A stretch of DNA of 64,000 nt from Ferdinandcohnia sp047238305 (lineage in GTDB: Bacteria > Bacillota > Bacilli > Bacillales > Bacillaceae_L), in the NCBI RefSeq assembly GCF_047238305.1, contig NZ_JBDFMO010000001.1, positions 3,720,001 to 3,784,000 on the forward strand, read 5' to 3'. The notes under the pieces were generated by a model. It was not told the origin of the DNA and did no database searches. It saw only the letters and a list, made by a program, of their open reading frames with translations. The position numbers and the translations under genes are program-made. Shown here piece after piece: positions 17,416 to 25,271 of the stretch (the stretch's first letter is position 1; every line of letters starts with the position of its first letter).

Positions 17416-17424
17416 ACCAATTGT

Positions 17425-18969
17425 CTAAACCGGATAAACAGGGTGTTTCTTTTGTGTCACATTGAGTTCCTTTGTTTCATAAATAGACAAGCGGTTAATG
17501 AGGACATTCCTCAGTTCAGCAGCCGGAACGATATCATCAATGATAAGCTCGGAGGCTAATTTATAGATATCGATTGTCTCTTTATACTCTTGTTGCTTTT
17601 GCTGTACAAAAGCAATGCGTTCTTTCGGATCTTCAATTTCATTAATTTTATTTGAATAAACGGCATTCACCGCCGCCTCTGGCCCCATAACCGCAATTTG
17701 AGCAGTTGGTAGCGCAACGCAATAATCAGGTTCAAATGCAGGACCTGCCATTGCATAAAGACCTGCACCATATGCTTTTCTGACTATGACTGAGATTTTC
17801 GGAACAGTTGCAGAGCTCATAGCTGCAATTAACTTTGCACCATGTCTAATGATTCCTGCTCTTTCAACCTTTGTACCAATCATAAATCCTGGAACATCTG
17901 CCAAAAACACTAAAGGGATATGGAACGCGTCACATAAAGTGATAAATTTAGCTGCTTTGTCTGCTGAATCTACAAACAAGACGCCACCCTTCACCTTAGG
18001 CTGATTTGCAATGATTCCGACTGGTCTACCATCAATACGAGCAAGACCTGTAATCATTTCAGGGGCAAATAGTTTTTTTATCTCATAGAAACTTCCTTCG
18101 TCAATGAGGGCATCAATCCCTTCATACATATTAAAAGGAGCATTCTGATTAACAGGAATTATTTCTTGTAGGCTCTTTCCTTCCTTTGGTGAAACTGCAT
18201 CTGTAATCACCGGTTTGTTCAAATAGTTAGCAGGAAAAAATTTCAAATAATCCCGCGCACTCTGGATTGCTTGCTCTTCATTTTCAGCAAGCACATCACC
18301 ACATCCACTAACGGTACAGTGCATTCTAGCACCACCCATTTCCTCTAACGTAACCTTTTCACCAATGACCTTTTCAGCCATCCGTGGGGATCCCAAATAC
18401 ATGGATGCATTTTTTTCAACCATGATGACTATATCGCAAAAGGCAGGTATGTAGGCTCCACCCGCTGCTGATGGACCAAATAAAATACAGATTTGAGGAA
18501 TCATACCTGATAATCTTACCTGATTATGAAAAATCCTCCCCGCTCCGCGTCGATTCGGGAACATCTCAAGTTGGTCTGTAATTCGCGCCCCAGCTGAATC
18601 TACTAAATATAATAGTGGTACGCGTAACTTTTCTGCCGTTTCTTGGATTCGAATAATTTTCTCAACTGTACGTGCGCCCCATGATCCCGCCTTTACGGTG
18701 GAATCATTCGCCATCACACATACTTTTTGTCCATTTATATCTCCAATCGCGGTAACGACACCATCAGCCGGAAGGTCTCCTGCTATATTGTTCGCAAATT
18801 TTCCATCTTCTTGGTAAACTCCATTATCAAATAGAAGTGCTAGACGATCACGAACAAATAATTTGTTTTGTTCCTTCAGCTTTTGATGGTATTTTTGATG
18901 TCCTCCTGCTTCGATTTCTTTACTTTTTTCAACGAGCTTTTGGTCTAAATCCTTAGTAGTGCGAAGCAT
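17425..18969 (-). CDS. acyl-CoA carboxylase carboxyltransferase (beta) subunit
   Basis: Carboxyltransferase half of a biotin-dependent acyl-CoA carboxylase (propionyl-, methylcrotonyl- or similar CoA). Both crotonase-like carboxyltransferase domains are present in one 514-aa chain, with the CoA/biotin oxyanion motifs FGPSAAGGAYIPAF and KAYGAGLYAMAGPAF and the DSAGARITDQ segment. It resembles B. subtilis YngE. It is the third gene after a biotin carboxylase and a 70-aa biotin carrier, so a complete three-subunit enzyme is encoded. The substrate cannot be fixed from sequence alone. Confidence 0.88.
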   Translation of the reverse strand: MLRTTKDLDQKLVEKSKEIEAGGHQKYHQKLKEQNKLFVRDRLALLFDNGVYQEDGKFANNIAGDLPADGVVTAIGDINGQKVCVMANDSTVKAGSWGARTVEKIIRIQETAEKLRVPLLYLVDSAGARITDQLEMFPNRRGAGRIFHNQVRLSGMIPQICILFGPSAAGGAYIPAFCDIVIMVEKNASMYLGSPRMAEKVIGEKVTLEEMGGARMHCTVSGCGDVLAENEEQAIQSARDYLKFFPANYLNKPVITDAVSPKEGKSLQEIIPVNQNAPFNMYEGIDALIDEGSFYEIKKLFAPEMITGLARIDGRPVGIIANQPKVKGGVLFVDSADKAAKFITLCDAFHIPLVFLADVPGFMIGTKVERAGIIRHGAKLIAAMSSATVPKISVIVRKAYGAGLYAMAGPAFEPDYCVALPTAQIAVMGPEAAVNAVYSNKINEIEDPKERIAFVQQKQQEYKETIDIYKLASELIIDDIVPAAELRNVLINRLSIYETKELNVTQKKHPVYPV

Positions 18970-18987
18970 GATTACCCTCCTTTTTGT

Positions 18988-19200
18988 TTATTCTAGTACA
19001 AGTAATACATCATCCTCATTTACAAAATCACCACTATTTACTTTTATTCTAGCTATCTTTCCGTTTAGCTCACTTTCAATAGGAATTTCCATTTTCATTG
19101 ATTCCAGCATGGCAACTACTTGACCTTCTGAAATCTCATCACCTTCTGAAACTAATACCTGTAAAACAGTCCCTGCCATGGTTGCTGTGATTTCATTCAT
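18988..19200 (-). CDS. biotin carboxyl carrier protein of acyl-CoA carboxylase
   Basis: A 70-aa stand-alone biotinyl-lipoyl domain. The biotin site ESMKMEI places the biotinyl lysine at residue 36, with the mirror half NGKIARIKVNSGDFV after it. The start is the second ATG (MNEITATMAG), 7 nt after GGAGG; the first ATG touches that site. It lies 11 nt behind the biotin carboxylase and 18 nt before the carboxyltransferase, as an operon partner of both. Confidence 0.9.
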   Translation of the reverse strand: MNEITATMAGTVLQVLVSEGDEISEGQVVAMLESMKMEIPIESELNGKIARIKVNSGDFVNEDDVLLVLE

Positions 19201-19211
19201 TTTCATTCCTC

Positions 19212-20552
19212 CTAGTGTTTTTTCATCAAAGAAATGTAGTTCGTGTTATATTCGCCTTTGGTATAAAATACTTCATCTATAATTTCTTGAATTAAAGGGA
19301 TATTTGTTTTTATTCCTTTTATCATAATTTCATTAAAATATTCCTTAGCTAATTGAATTGCTTCTGGACGATTGTCTGCTTTCACAATTATTTTGGCAAC
19401 CATTGGGTCGTAAAATGGTGTAACCGTTGTCCCTGCTTCATAACCACTATCAATTCGGACACCTTTCTTGTTTTCAGGCAACGTAAATTCCTCAATTTTC
19501 CCAGGGGAAGGTAAAAACTTTATCGGGTCTTCCGCATACAAGCGAAATTCAATTGAATGCCCTGATGGCATGATTTCACTCTGGGCCAATGGAAGCTTTT
19601 CTCCCCGTGCAACAAGCAACTGCCATTTTACTAGATCAAGATTGGTAATCATCTCTGTAATCGCATGCTCAACTTGAAGCCTCGTATTCATCTCTAAAAA
19701 ATAGAAATTTTCCTGTTCATCCACAATGAACTCGATTGTTCCGGCGTTTGTATAGCCTACATATTTTGCAGCCATTGTTGCAGCATGACAGATTTTTTCA
19801 CGTGCCGCTTCCGTAAGAAAAGGAGATGGTGTTTCTTCAATCACTTTTTGGTTGCGGCGTTGTATGGAACAATCTCTTTCAAAAAGATGGACAATATTTC
19901 CATGCTGATCACCAAAAATTTGGACCTCGATATGTCTTGCATTCGGGATGAATTTTTCAATAAACATGTCATCATTTCCAAAATACGATTTCGCCCTTGT
20001 CTTTGTTGTTTGAAAGGCTTTCTGTAATTCTTCTTCAGATTGACAACAAACCATTCCAATTCCGCCTCCACCAGCACTTGCTTTTAACATGACAGGATAA
20101 CCAAATCCTTTTGCAAGCTTCAAGGCTTCCTCTAAGGTCTGAACGTCCTTTTCGCTGCCTGGCACTACAGGTACACCTGCATCAATCATGGTTTGTCTTG
20201 CTTTTACCTTATCCCCCATTAAGGAGATGACCTCGGGAGGTGGTCCAATAAAAACAATCCCTTTCTTAGCTACTGCTTTTGCAAAGGTTGCATTCTCGGA
20301 TAAAAATCCATAGCCAGGATGGATTGCATCAACTTGCTCTTTTTCTGCAATTTCAATAATCTTATCCATTTGAAGATATGATTTCATAACCGGCGGCTCG
20401 CCGATTCGATGAGCTACAGTTGCTTTTTTTACAAACGGTAATTCTTGATCCGCATCTGAATAGACAGCGACTGTTTCAATCCCCATCTCATGGCATGTTT
20501 TTATAATCCTTGATGCGATTTCGCCTCTGTTTGCAACCAACACTTTTTTCAA
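19212..20552 (-). CDS. biotin carboxylase subunit of acyl-CoA carboxylase
   Basis: ATP-grasp enzyme that carboxylates the carrier's biotin with bicarbonate. KKVLVANRGEIASRI, the glycine-rich ATP lid KASAGGGGIGM, CSIQRRNQKVIEE and EMNTRLQVEHAITEM are intact. About 446 aa is typical. The start is ambiguous: TTG 20552 (MKKVLVANRGE) lies 8 nt after AAAGGGG, while ATG 20558 is only 2 nt from it and ATG 20573 precedes it. First gene of the three-gene operon. In B. subtilis panE and ylbP are neighbours, so the operon is an insertion here relative to that genome. Confidence 0.88.
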   Translation of the reverse strand: MKKVLVANRGEIASRIIKTCHEMGIETVAVYSDADQELPFVKKATVAHRIGEPPVMKSYLQMDKIIEIAEKEQVDAIHPGYGFLSENATFAKAVAKKGIVFIGPPPEVISLMGDKVKARQTMIDAGVPVVPGSEKDVQTLEEALKLAKGFGYPVMLKASAGGGGIGMVCCQSEEELQKAFQTTKTRAKSYFGNDDMFIEKFIPNARHIEVQIFGDQHGNIVHLFERDCSIQRRNQKVIEETPSPFLTEAAREKICHAATMAAKYVGYTNAGTIEFIVDEQENFYFLEMNTRLQVEHAITEMITNLDLVKWQLLVARGEKLPLAQSEIMPSGHSIEFRLYAEDPIKFLPSPGKIEEFTLPENKKGVRIDSGYEAGTTVTPFYDPMVAKIIVKADNRPEAIQLAKEYFNEIMIKGIKTNIPLIQEIIDEVFYTKGEYNTNYISLMKKH

Positions 20553-20629
20553 GCCCATTTCCCCTTTCGCCATTAGTTAAAAGGTGCAATATATAATTTC
20601 TACACACATCTACATATTCCTGCACCGAA

Positions 20630-20644
20630 TCGAAAACGCTTTCT
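20630..20644. promoter_or_regulatory. candidate CcpA site (cre) upstream of the carboxylase operon
   Basis: TCGAAAACGCTTTCT matches 14 of 15 positions of the cre consensus WTGNAANCGNWNNCW. It lies in the 190-nt divergent region between the carboxylase operon and ylbP, about 80-90 nt before the carboxylase start. This suggests catabolite control of acyl-CoA carboxylation. Confidence 0.5.
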
Positions 20645-20741
20645 ATATTTTTCTACAGAATTTTTTGTTTTTTTGTTATATAATGAATGTAAGATTAAAA
20701 TAAAACAGTTTTTTATAGTAGAATCGCAAGGGGGATATCAA

Positions 20742-21215
20742 ATGTATACGGCAAAGGTTGAAAAATTATTAGTAAACTATAAAACTCTTGAAGAATTTAA
20801 AGCTTTTAAGGAATACGGTCTTCAGGAGCTTTCTATGCTAGAAGACCTTGAATCAAATATTATTGAAAATGATAGCGTTTCACCTTTTTATGGGATATTC
20901 TTTGGTGATAAATTAGTGGCACGGATGAGCCTTTATCGTGTTGATAAAAAATTCAACAAATACTTTGAACCCGCACAGGACTACTTAGAACTGTGGAAAC
21001 TTGAAGTACTTCCTGATTATCAGAAAAAAGGCTTTGGTAAGGCACTAGTGGATTATGCAAAATCCTATAATCTACCGATCAAAACAAATCCACGTGTAAA
21101 ATCTTCTGAGTTTTGGGAGAAAATGGGTTTTATACCTGCAGCATATAATATGGAACGTGACCTTGGGGAAAATCCACTACTTTGGTTTCCTGAAGGTGTA
21201 CATGAAATCGACTAA
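20742..21215 (+). CDS. ylbP: GNAT-family N-acetyltransferase YlbP
   Basis: A 157-aa GNAT acetyltransferase. The acetyl-CoA loop is seen in LEVLPDYQKKGFGKALVDYAKS (LPxYQxxGxGxxL pattern), followed by the FWEKMGF motif near the C-terminus. The acceptor substrate is unknown. The start ATG 20742 (MYTAKVEKLL) has GGGGG 7 nt upstream; upstream in-frame sequence has no site. A TATAAT lies at 20679-20684. It is convergent with gerR. Confidence 0.9.
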   Translation: MYTAKVEKLLVNYKTLEEFKAFKEYGLQELSMLEDLESNIIENDSVSPFYGIFFGDKLVARMSLYRVDKKFNKYFEPAQDYLELWKLEVLPDYQKKGFGKALVDYAKSYNLPIKTNPRVKSSEFWEKMGFIPAAYNMERDLGENPLLWFPEGVHEID

Positions 21216-21248
21216 ACAAATGGACCTCTAGCTAGATGCTAAAATAAG

Positions 21249-21283
21249 AAAACAGCTGAACATCATGTCAGCTGTTTTTTTCT
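21249..21283. terminator. bidirectional terminator between ylbP and gerR
   Basis: AAAACAGCTGA pairs with TCAGCTGTTTT around 8 nt. Plus-strand T-run TTTTTT; the minus strand also ends in TTTT. It closes both convergent genes. Confidence 0.9.
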
Positions 21284-21901
21284 TTATTTTTCAACTCTTT
21301 CAAGATTTCCATTTCTGTCCATTTGAAATTGTACCTTTTTACTTCGTTCATCTTCTTGAAGAACCACCATTTTGCGGGCACGTTCCATAATCTCAATTAA
21401 TGCCTTATAATCTTCTTCAATTAATTGAATATTATTTTCTAATGTATGATTTTCTGCCTTCAAGGCCTTCACTTGATCTTGGAGTTTGCTTATTTGGTTG
21501 TTTAAGCTCTGATTTTCTTTAACAACAGCCTGGAGCTCTTTTTCTGTTTTTTCATATTCCTCAAGGAAACGGATGACGTCCCTTAGTTGTAGCTCAGATG
21601 ATTTGCTGTTAGTGATTTCAGTAGTTTCAGGTTCTGCTTGTTTTTCCTGAAGCTGTTCACCATTATTTTGCTTTTTTAATTCTTTACGCTGTTTTTTCGC
21701 AAGTTCAATTCCTGATTTATATTGTTTGCGCACATACGAATTCCATCTAAAACCACAGGCAGCCGCAGTACGTGAAAGTGTACGACCTACCTCTTCAAAA
21801 GCGCCTAATTGAGTTCCTCCTTCACGGATGTGGCGCAATACTACTTCAGCGAGTAATAAATCCTCATCTTGAGTCCATGCATCTTGACGTGTTGAAGTCA
21901 T
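21284..21901 (-). CDS. gerR: RsfA-family transcriptional regulator GerR (YlbO)
   Basis: Sporulation transcription regulator; B. subtilis GerR (YlbO) is a sigma-E-dependent factor of the mother cell. A SANT/Myb-like DNA-binding domain fills residues 1-55 (QDAWTQDEDLLLAEVVLRHI... AACGFRWNSYVRKQY). A basic linker and a long coiled coil (about 95-180) follow, probably for dimerisation. It has 205 aa. AGGAGGG lies upstream of the ATG. Position between ylbP and rpmF agrees with B. subtilis, apart from one inserted gene. Confidence 0.88.
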   Translation of the reverse strand: MTSTRQDAWTQDEDLLLAEVVLRHIREGGTQLGAFEEVGRTLSRTAAACGFRWNSYVRKQYKSGIELAKKQRKELKKQNNGEQLQEKQAEPETTEITNSKSSELQLRDVIRFLEEYEKTEKELQAVVKENQSLNNQISKLQDQVKALKAENHTLENNIQLIEEDYKALIEIMERARKMVVLQEDERSKKVQFQMDRNGNLERVEK

Positions 21902-21983
21902 ATCTTTCCCTCCTATACTTTTTTACTTATACATATGCATGTAGTAGAAAAGATAGACTACTCTCACTCTAGTAAGAAAATAA

Positions 21984-22748
21984 TTATTCTTTACGCATGA
22001 TTTTCCGAACCGCCTCAAAATGTTCGTCCGTTACCCACAAAGCTGAACATTCCTCAATTTCTTTAAGCATTCTCTCCTTCAATCCTGTTGCCAACCATTT
22101 TCTAATCACTACCTTTTTATAAGCTTTTACTACTTTTGTAGTATGCAAGAATTCTTTTGATATATATTCTTCACAATCCTTCATCACATTGTCGCCTGAT
22201 AGGACGTGTTGAATAAAGCCAAGCTCTTTTCCGTCTTCAGCAGAAATAACTTCTCCAGTCATAAGAAGATGATATGCTTTATCAATAGATACTCTTTCTA
22301 GTAGGAGTGTTGCACCACCCCACCCTGTCGTGATCCCTTGCTTCCCTTGAACAAAACCAAATCTACTTTGACGGGATGCTAGTCTATAATCACAGGCTGT
22401 TGCAAGCTCACATCCCCCACCAATTGCTAGTCCATTCAATAGAGCAATCGTAGGTTTGGACAATGTTGCAAGTTTGTATAAGATCATGCCCATCTTGCTA
22501 AGCATTCGATATGACTTTTCTACCGTTTGAAGGTTTTGAAAAACCGATAAATCCCCGCCTGAACAAAACGCTTTGTGCCCTGCTCCTGTTATTACGAAAA
22601 TCCGATCATCCTTGCTCTCTTCTACCTCTGTAATCGTCTGTAAAAGTCCATCCATTACGTCATAATCAATTGCATTCCATTTTTCAGGACGATTGATAGT
22701 AAACCAAACAACCCCTTGTGCATCCCGGTTAACTATGTATTTAGACAT
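21984..22748 (-). CDS. enoyl-CoA hydratase/isomerase-family protein, decarboxylase-like
   Basis: A 254-aa crotonase-fold enzyme. The oxyanion-hole segments FCSGGDL and AIGGGCELATACDYRL are intact, including the Glu of GGGCELA. The second catalytic Glu of true hydratases (F.QPE) is not at its usual place: the segment reads FVQGKQGITTGWGGATLLLE. The GWGGAT pattern recalls the methyl/ethylmalonyl-CoA decarboxylase branch (ECHDC1-like). I therefore favour a decarboxylase or other non-hydratase activity on an acyl-CoA. The ATG 22748 has AAAGGAG upstream. It is inserted between gerR and rpmF compared with B. subtilis, 1.4 kb from the acyl-CoA carboxylase operon. Confidence 0.75.
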   Translation of the reverse strand: MSKYIVNRDAQGVVWFTINRPEKWNAIDYDVMDGLLQTITEVEESKDDRIFVITGAGHKAFCSGGDLSVFQNLQTVEKSYRMLSKMGMILYKLATLSKPTIALLNGLAIGGGCELATACDYRLASRQSRFGFVQGKQGITTGWGGATLLLERVSIDKAYHLLMTGEVISAEDGKELGFIQHVLSGDNVMKDCEEYISKEFLHTTKVVKAYKKVVIRKWLATGLKERMLKEIEECSALWVTDEHFEAVRKIMRKE

Positions 22749-22817
22749 CGTATTCTCCTTTATCCCTTTTACACTAATTGTACTGGTAAAAATCAAGAAT
22801 TCGCAACTTAGACAAAT

Positions 22818-22856
22818 TAAAAAGCGTATGAATAACATTGTTATTCATACGCTTTT
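22818..22856 (-). terminator. terminator of the ylbN-rpmF operon
   Basis: AAAAGCGTATGAATAACA is mirrored by TGTTATTCATACGCTTTT almost without a loop, followed by TTTTTAA on the minus strand, 17 nt past rpmF. Confidence 0.85.
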
Positions 22857-22872
22857 AACTTGTTAACAAAAA

Positions 22873-23046
22873 TTATTTGCTAACAACTTCTTTTCCTTTG
22901 TAAGTACCGCATTCTTTACATACGCGGTGTGCTAATTTCATTTCACCACAGTTTGGGCAAGCCACCATACCTGGCACTTGTAATTTGAAATGTGTACGAC
23001 GTAATCTTTTTCTTGTCTTAGATGTTCTTCTAAAAGGTACAGCCAT
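22873..23046 (-). CDS. rpmF: 50S ribosomal protein bL32
   Basis: A 57-aa ribosomal protein of the large subunit. It begins MAVPFRRTSKTRKRLRRTH and has a zinc ribbon with CPNC and CKEC pairs (the zinc-binding C+ form). Start ATG 23046 has GGAGGTG upstream; the preceding in-frame ATG is not used. It is co-transcribed with ylbN, the widely conserved DUF177-rpmF pair. Confidence 0.97.
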   Translation of the reverse strand: MAVPFRRTSKTRKRLRRTHFKLQVPGMVACPNCGEMKLAHRVCKECGTYKGKEVVSK

Positions 23047-23088
23047 TATTCCCACCTCCTTAAAAAAATGAATAGATAAAGATGGACT

Positions 23089-23607
23089 TTATTCGTCTTC
23101 AAAGAATTTTGCTAGTCCTGCCAATCGAGGATCAATCTTGTTCTTTTGGTCATCTTCGGTGATAACTTCCCAATCTTGTCCTGATTGTGGCGCAGCATCT
23201 TCTGAGTTCGAATCATCACAAAAAATCTGCATCGGAATTTCAAGTAAAATATTTTCCTTGATTATCGGAAGTAAATCAATTACTTCGCCTCGAATTTGAT
23301 GAACATCCTCGTCCGACTCTAGGTCATAAACAGATGTATCTTTGAGTAGAAACGTTTCAGTTGTTCGGATCTCGAATGGAAATTTTACATCAACCAATGT
23401 TCGAGAACAAGGCAGAATCATTGATCCTGAAATTGTTATATGAAAGCTCGCTTTTGTAGAACTAAGATCAGCACGACCGGTTACTTGCACCGGCGAAATG
23501 TCTCGTATCGTTTTTTCAAGCTCCATTATGTCTTGTACATCAACAGTTTCATCAATCGTTAGGCCTTTTCGAGCCAACTGATTTAATTGATTAATTGTCC
23601 ATTTCAA
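23089..23607 (-). CDS. ylbN: YceD/DUF177 family protein YlbN
   Basis: A 172-aa protein of the DUF177 (YceD) family, linked to 23S rRNA accumulation in plants and E. coli and almost always next to rpmF. The C-terminus KIDPRLAGLAKFF and the two-Cys positions (LPCSRTL, IFCDDS) fit the family. It starts with TTG, 7 nt after GAGGTG. It is preceded by a consensus sigma-A promoter with only a short leader. The molecular role in bacilli is not established. Confidence 0.9.
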   Translation of the reverse strand: MKWTINQLNQLARKGLTIDETVDVQDIMELEKTIRDISPVQVTGRADLSSTKASFHITISGSMILPCSRTLVDVKFPFEIRTTETFLLKDTSVYDLESDEDVHQIRGEVIDLLPIIKENILLEIPMQIFCDDSNSEDAAPQSGQDWEVITEDDQKNKIDPRLAGLAKFFEDE

Positions 23608-23637
23608 TTGAAATCACCTCGAAGCGCAACAAAGGTA

Positions 23638-23666
23638 ATTATAGCTTTGCAGATTACATTTGTCAA
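23638..23666 (-). promoter_or_regulatory. consensus sigma-A promoter of ylbN-rpmF
   Basis: On the minus strand TTGACA, exactly 17 nt, then TATAAT. The predicted start is about 23631, leaving about 24 nt of leader before the ylbN TTG. Both hexamers are perfect. Confidence 0.9.
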
Positions 23667-23676
23667 TATTTTTTCT

Positions 23677-23696
23677 TTACACTATACTTAGTGTAA
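23677..23696. promoter_or_regulatory. palindromic operator-like site upstream of the ylbN promoter
   Basis: TTACACTA, TACT, TAGTGTAA: a perfect 8-bp inverted repeat centred about 55 nt upstream of the predicted ylbN start, just beyond the -35 box. It looks like a dimeric regulator site; the regulator is unknown. Confidence 0.45.
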
Positions 23697-23739
23697 GTTA
23701 CTTTTCTACTATATCAGCTTTTCCATTAAAGTGAAACTT

Positions 23740-23936
23740 CAATCAGTGGTTTTTTTAAAATAAAAGAAGCGCTAATTAGACTTTGCGACTAGACGTCACA
23801 CTTTTAGTATCGCTAACCCCACTGATTGTTAGTTGGGGCAATCGGGCTTTTACGGGCAGTTGTCGTCACCTAACTAAATTTTTTATTTATATTAAAGTTT
23901 TGAGGTGGGGACTTACTGCCCGTTAATGCGGGAAAA
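23740..23936. repeat. inverted-repeat-rich noncoding element between ylbN and tmcAL
   Basis: A 380-nt gap without a gene. CAATCAGTGG (23740) is repeated inverted at 23819, ACGGGCAGT (23852) is repeated inverted at 23915, and CCCCA/TGGGG flank 23817-23838. It is richer in GC than the flanks. It may be a dispersed REP/MITE-like repeat or a structured RNA; one copy only is seen in this window. Confidence 0.45.
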
Positions 23937-23987
23937 AATGATATTTAAAAGTAAGATTTTAATAATAAAGGATGAATAGGTGAAATA

Positions 23988-25229
23988 ATGAAGGCAGTTG
24001 GTGTAATTGTTGAATATAATCCATTCCATAATGGACATAAGTACCATCTTGATGAAACGAAGAGGAAGACAAACCCGGATTGTATGATTGCAGTAATGAG
24101 TGGAAACTTTCTACAACGTGGAGAGCCTGCCTTAGTTTCGAAATGGGCAAGAACGAAAATGGCATTGGAAGCTGGCATTGATATTGTTATTGAATTACCA
24201 TATGCATTTGCGACTCAAAAAGCAGAAACCTTTGCAAACGGAGCAATATCACTTTTGAGTGCACTTCACTGTGATGAAGTTTGTTTCGGCAGTGAAAATG
24301 GAACGATCGACGACTTTACATCTACTGTTTCATTTATGAAAAGGAATCAACAAGTCTATGACCACACCACCCGACAATACTTGAAAGAAGGATATAGCTA
24401 TCCAAAATCAGCATCGCTTGCTTATTCTTCACTTACCAATCATGATACATATGTGGATTTATCAAAACCAAATAATATTTTGGGCTATCATTACGTTAAA
24501 GCCATCCACGACCAAAATAGTTCACTAAAAGCAGAAACCATCATGAGGTCATCTGCTGGCTATCATGACGAAAGTTTTTCACACGAATCCATTGCTAGTG
24601 CAACTAGCATTCGCAAATCATTATTTTCTGCTGAAAAGAACATCAAAGAAATCCAAAACTATCTCCCCCTGTCCACTACCAAATGGCTTTCAGCTTATTT
24701 CGAGGAGTATAAGCTTTTCCATCGGTGGGAGGAATATTTTACATTATTAAAATACAAACTTCTCACATCTACACCATCCGAGTTGGCAAATATTTATGAA
24801 GCAGAAGAAGGAATTGAAAATAGGCTGCTTGCATTTATTTCAGAATCAACTTCTTTCCAAGACTTTATGGAAAAAATTAAAACAAAACGCTACACATGGA
24901 CCAGATTACAACGATTATGCGTACATATCTTAACAAATACAACAAAGGAACAGCTAAAAAAGATCAATGAAAACCCTGTTGCAACCTATATTCGTTTGCT
25001 TGGGATGTCCCAAAAAGGACAGAGCTTTTTAAATCATGTAAAGAAGGATGTTGAACTACCCATTCTCTCAAAGGCGACAGGCTTTTCTGATGACCTCTTT
25101 ACACTTGACCAGAAGGCTGCACAAACCTATTTAGCTATTTTCCCTGAACCTCTTCGCACCCAACTTCTACGACAGGACTACGCCAAACCACCAATACGAT
25201 TTAATGAAGAACAACAGATATACCTATAA
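23988..25229 (+). CDS. tmcAL: tRNA(Met) cytidine acetate ligase TmcAL (YlbM)
   Basis: Makes N4-acetylcytidine at the wobble base of elongator tRNA-Met using acetate and ATP through an acetyl-AMP intermediate. The nucleotidyltransferase motif is FHNGH (His14, His17) near the N-terminus, with MSGNFLQRGEPALVSKWARTKMAL next; SATSIRKSL is near residue 206. It has 413 aa. RBS AGGTGA lies 7 nt before the ATG. It is divergent from ylbN and convergent with ylbL. Confidence 0.94.
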   Translation: MKAVGVIVEYNPFHNGHKYHLDETKRKTNPDCMIAVMSGNFLQRGEPALVSKWARTKMALEAGIDIVIELPYAFATQKAETFANGAISLLSALHCDEVCFGSENGTIDDFTSTVSFMKRNQQVYDHTTRQYLKEGYSYPKSASLAYSSLTNHDTYVDLSKPNNILGYHYVKAIHDQNSSLKAETIMRSSAGYHDESFSHESIASATSIRKSLFSAEKNIKEIQNYLPLSTTKWLSAYFEEYKLFHRWEEYFTLLKYKLLTSTPSELANIYEAEEGIENRLLAFISESTSFQDFMEKIKTKRYTWTRLQRLCVHILTNTTKEQLKKINENPVATYIRLLGMSQKGQSFLNHVKKDVELPILSKATGFSDDLFTLDQKAAQTYLAIFPEPLRTQLLRQDYAKPPIRFNEEQQIYL

Positions 25230-25233
25230 AAAG

Positions 25234-25269
25234 AAAACAGTCGCACCAATTGGAAGCGACTGTTTTTTT
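25234..25269. terminator. bidirectional terminator between tmcAL and ylbL
   Basis: AAAACAGTCGC pairs with GCGACTGTTTT around 11 nt. T-runs follow on both strands. Confidence 0.9.
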
Positions 25270-25271
25270 CA

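Noticed and set aside
23976..24178. Minus-strand frames antisense to the start of tmcAL
   Set aside because: They overlap the conserved nucleotidyltransferase motif of tmcAL and have no ribosome site.
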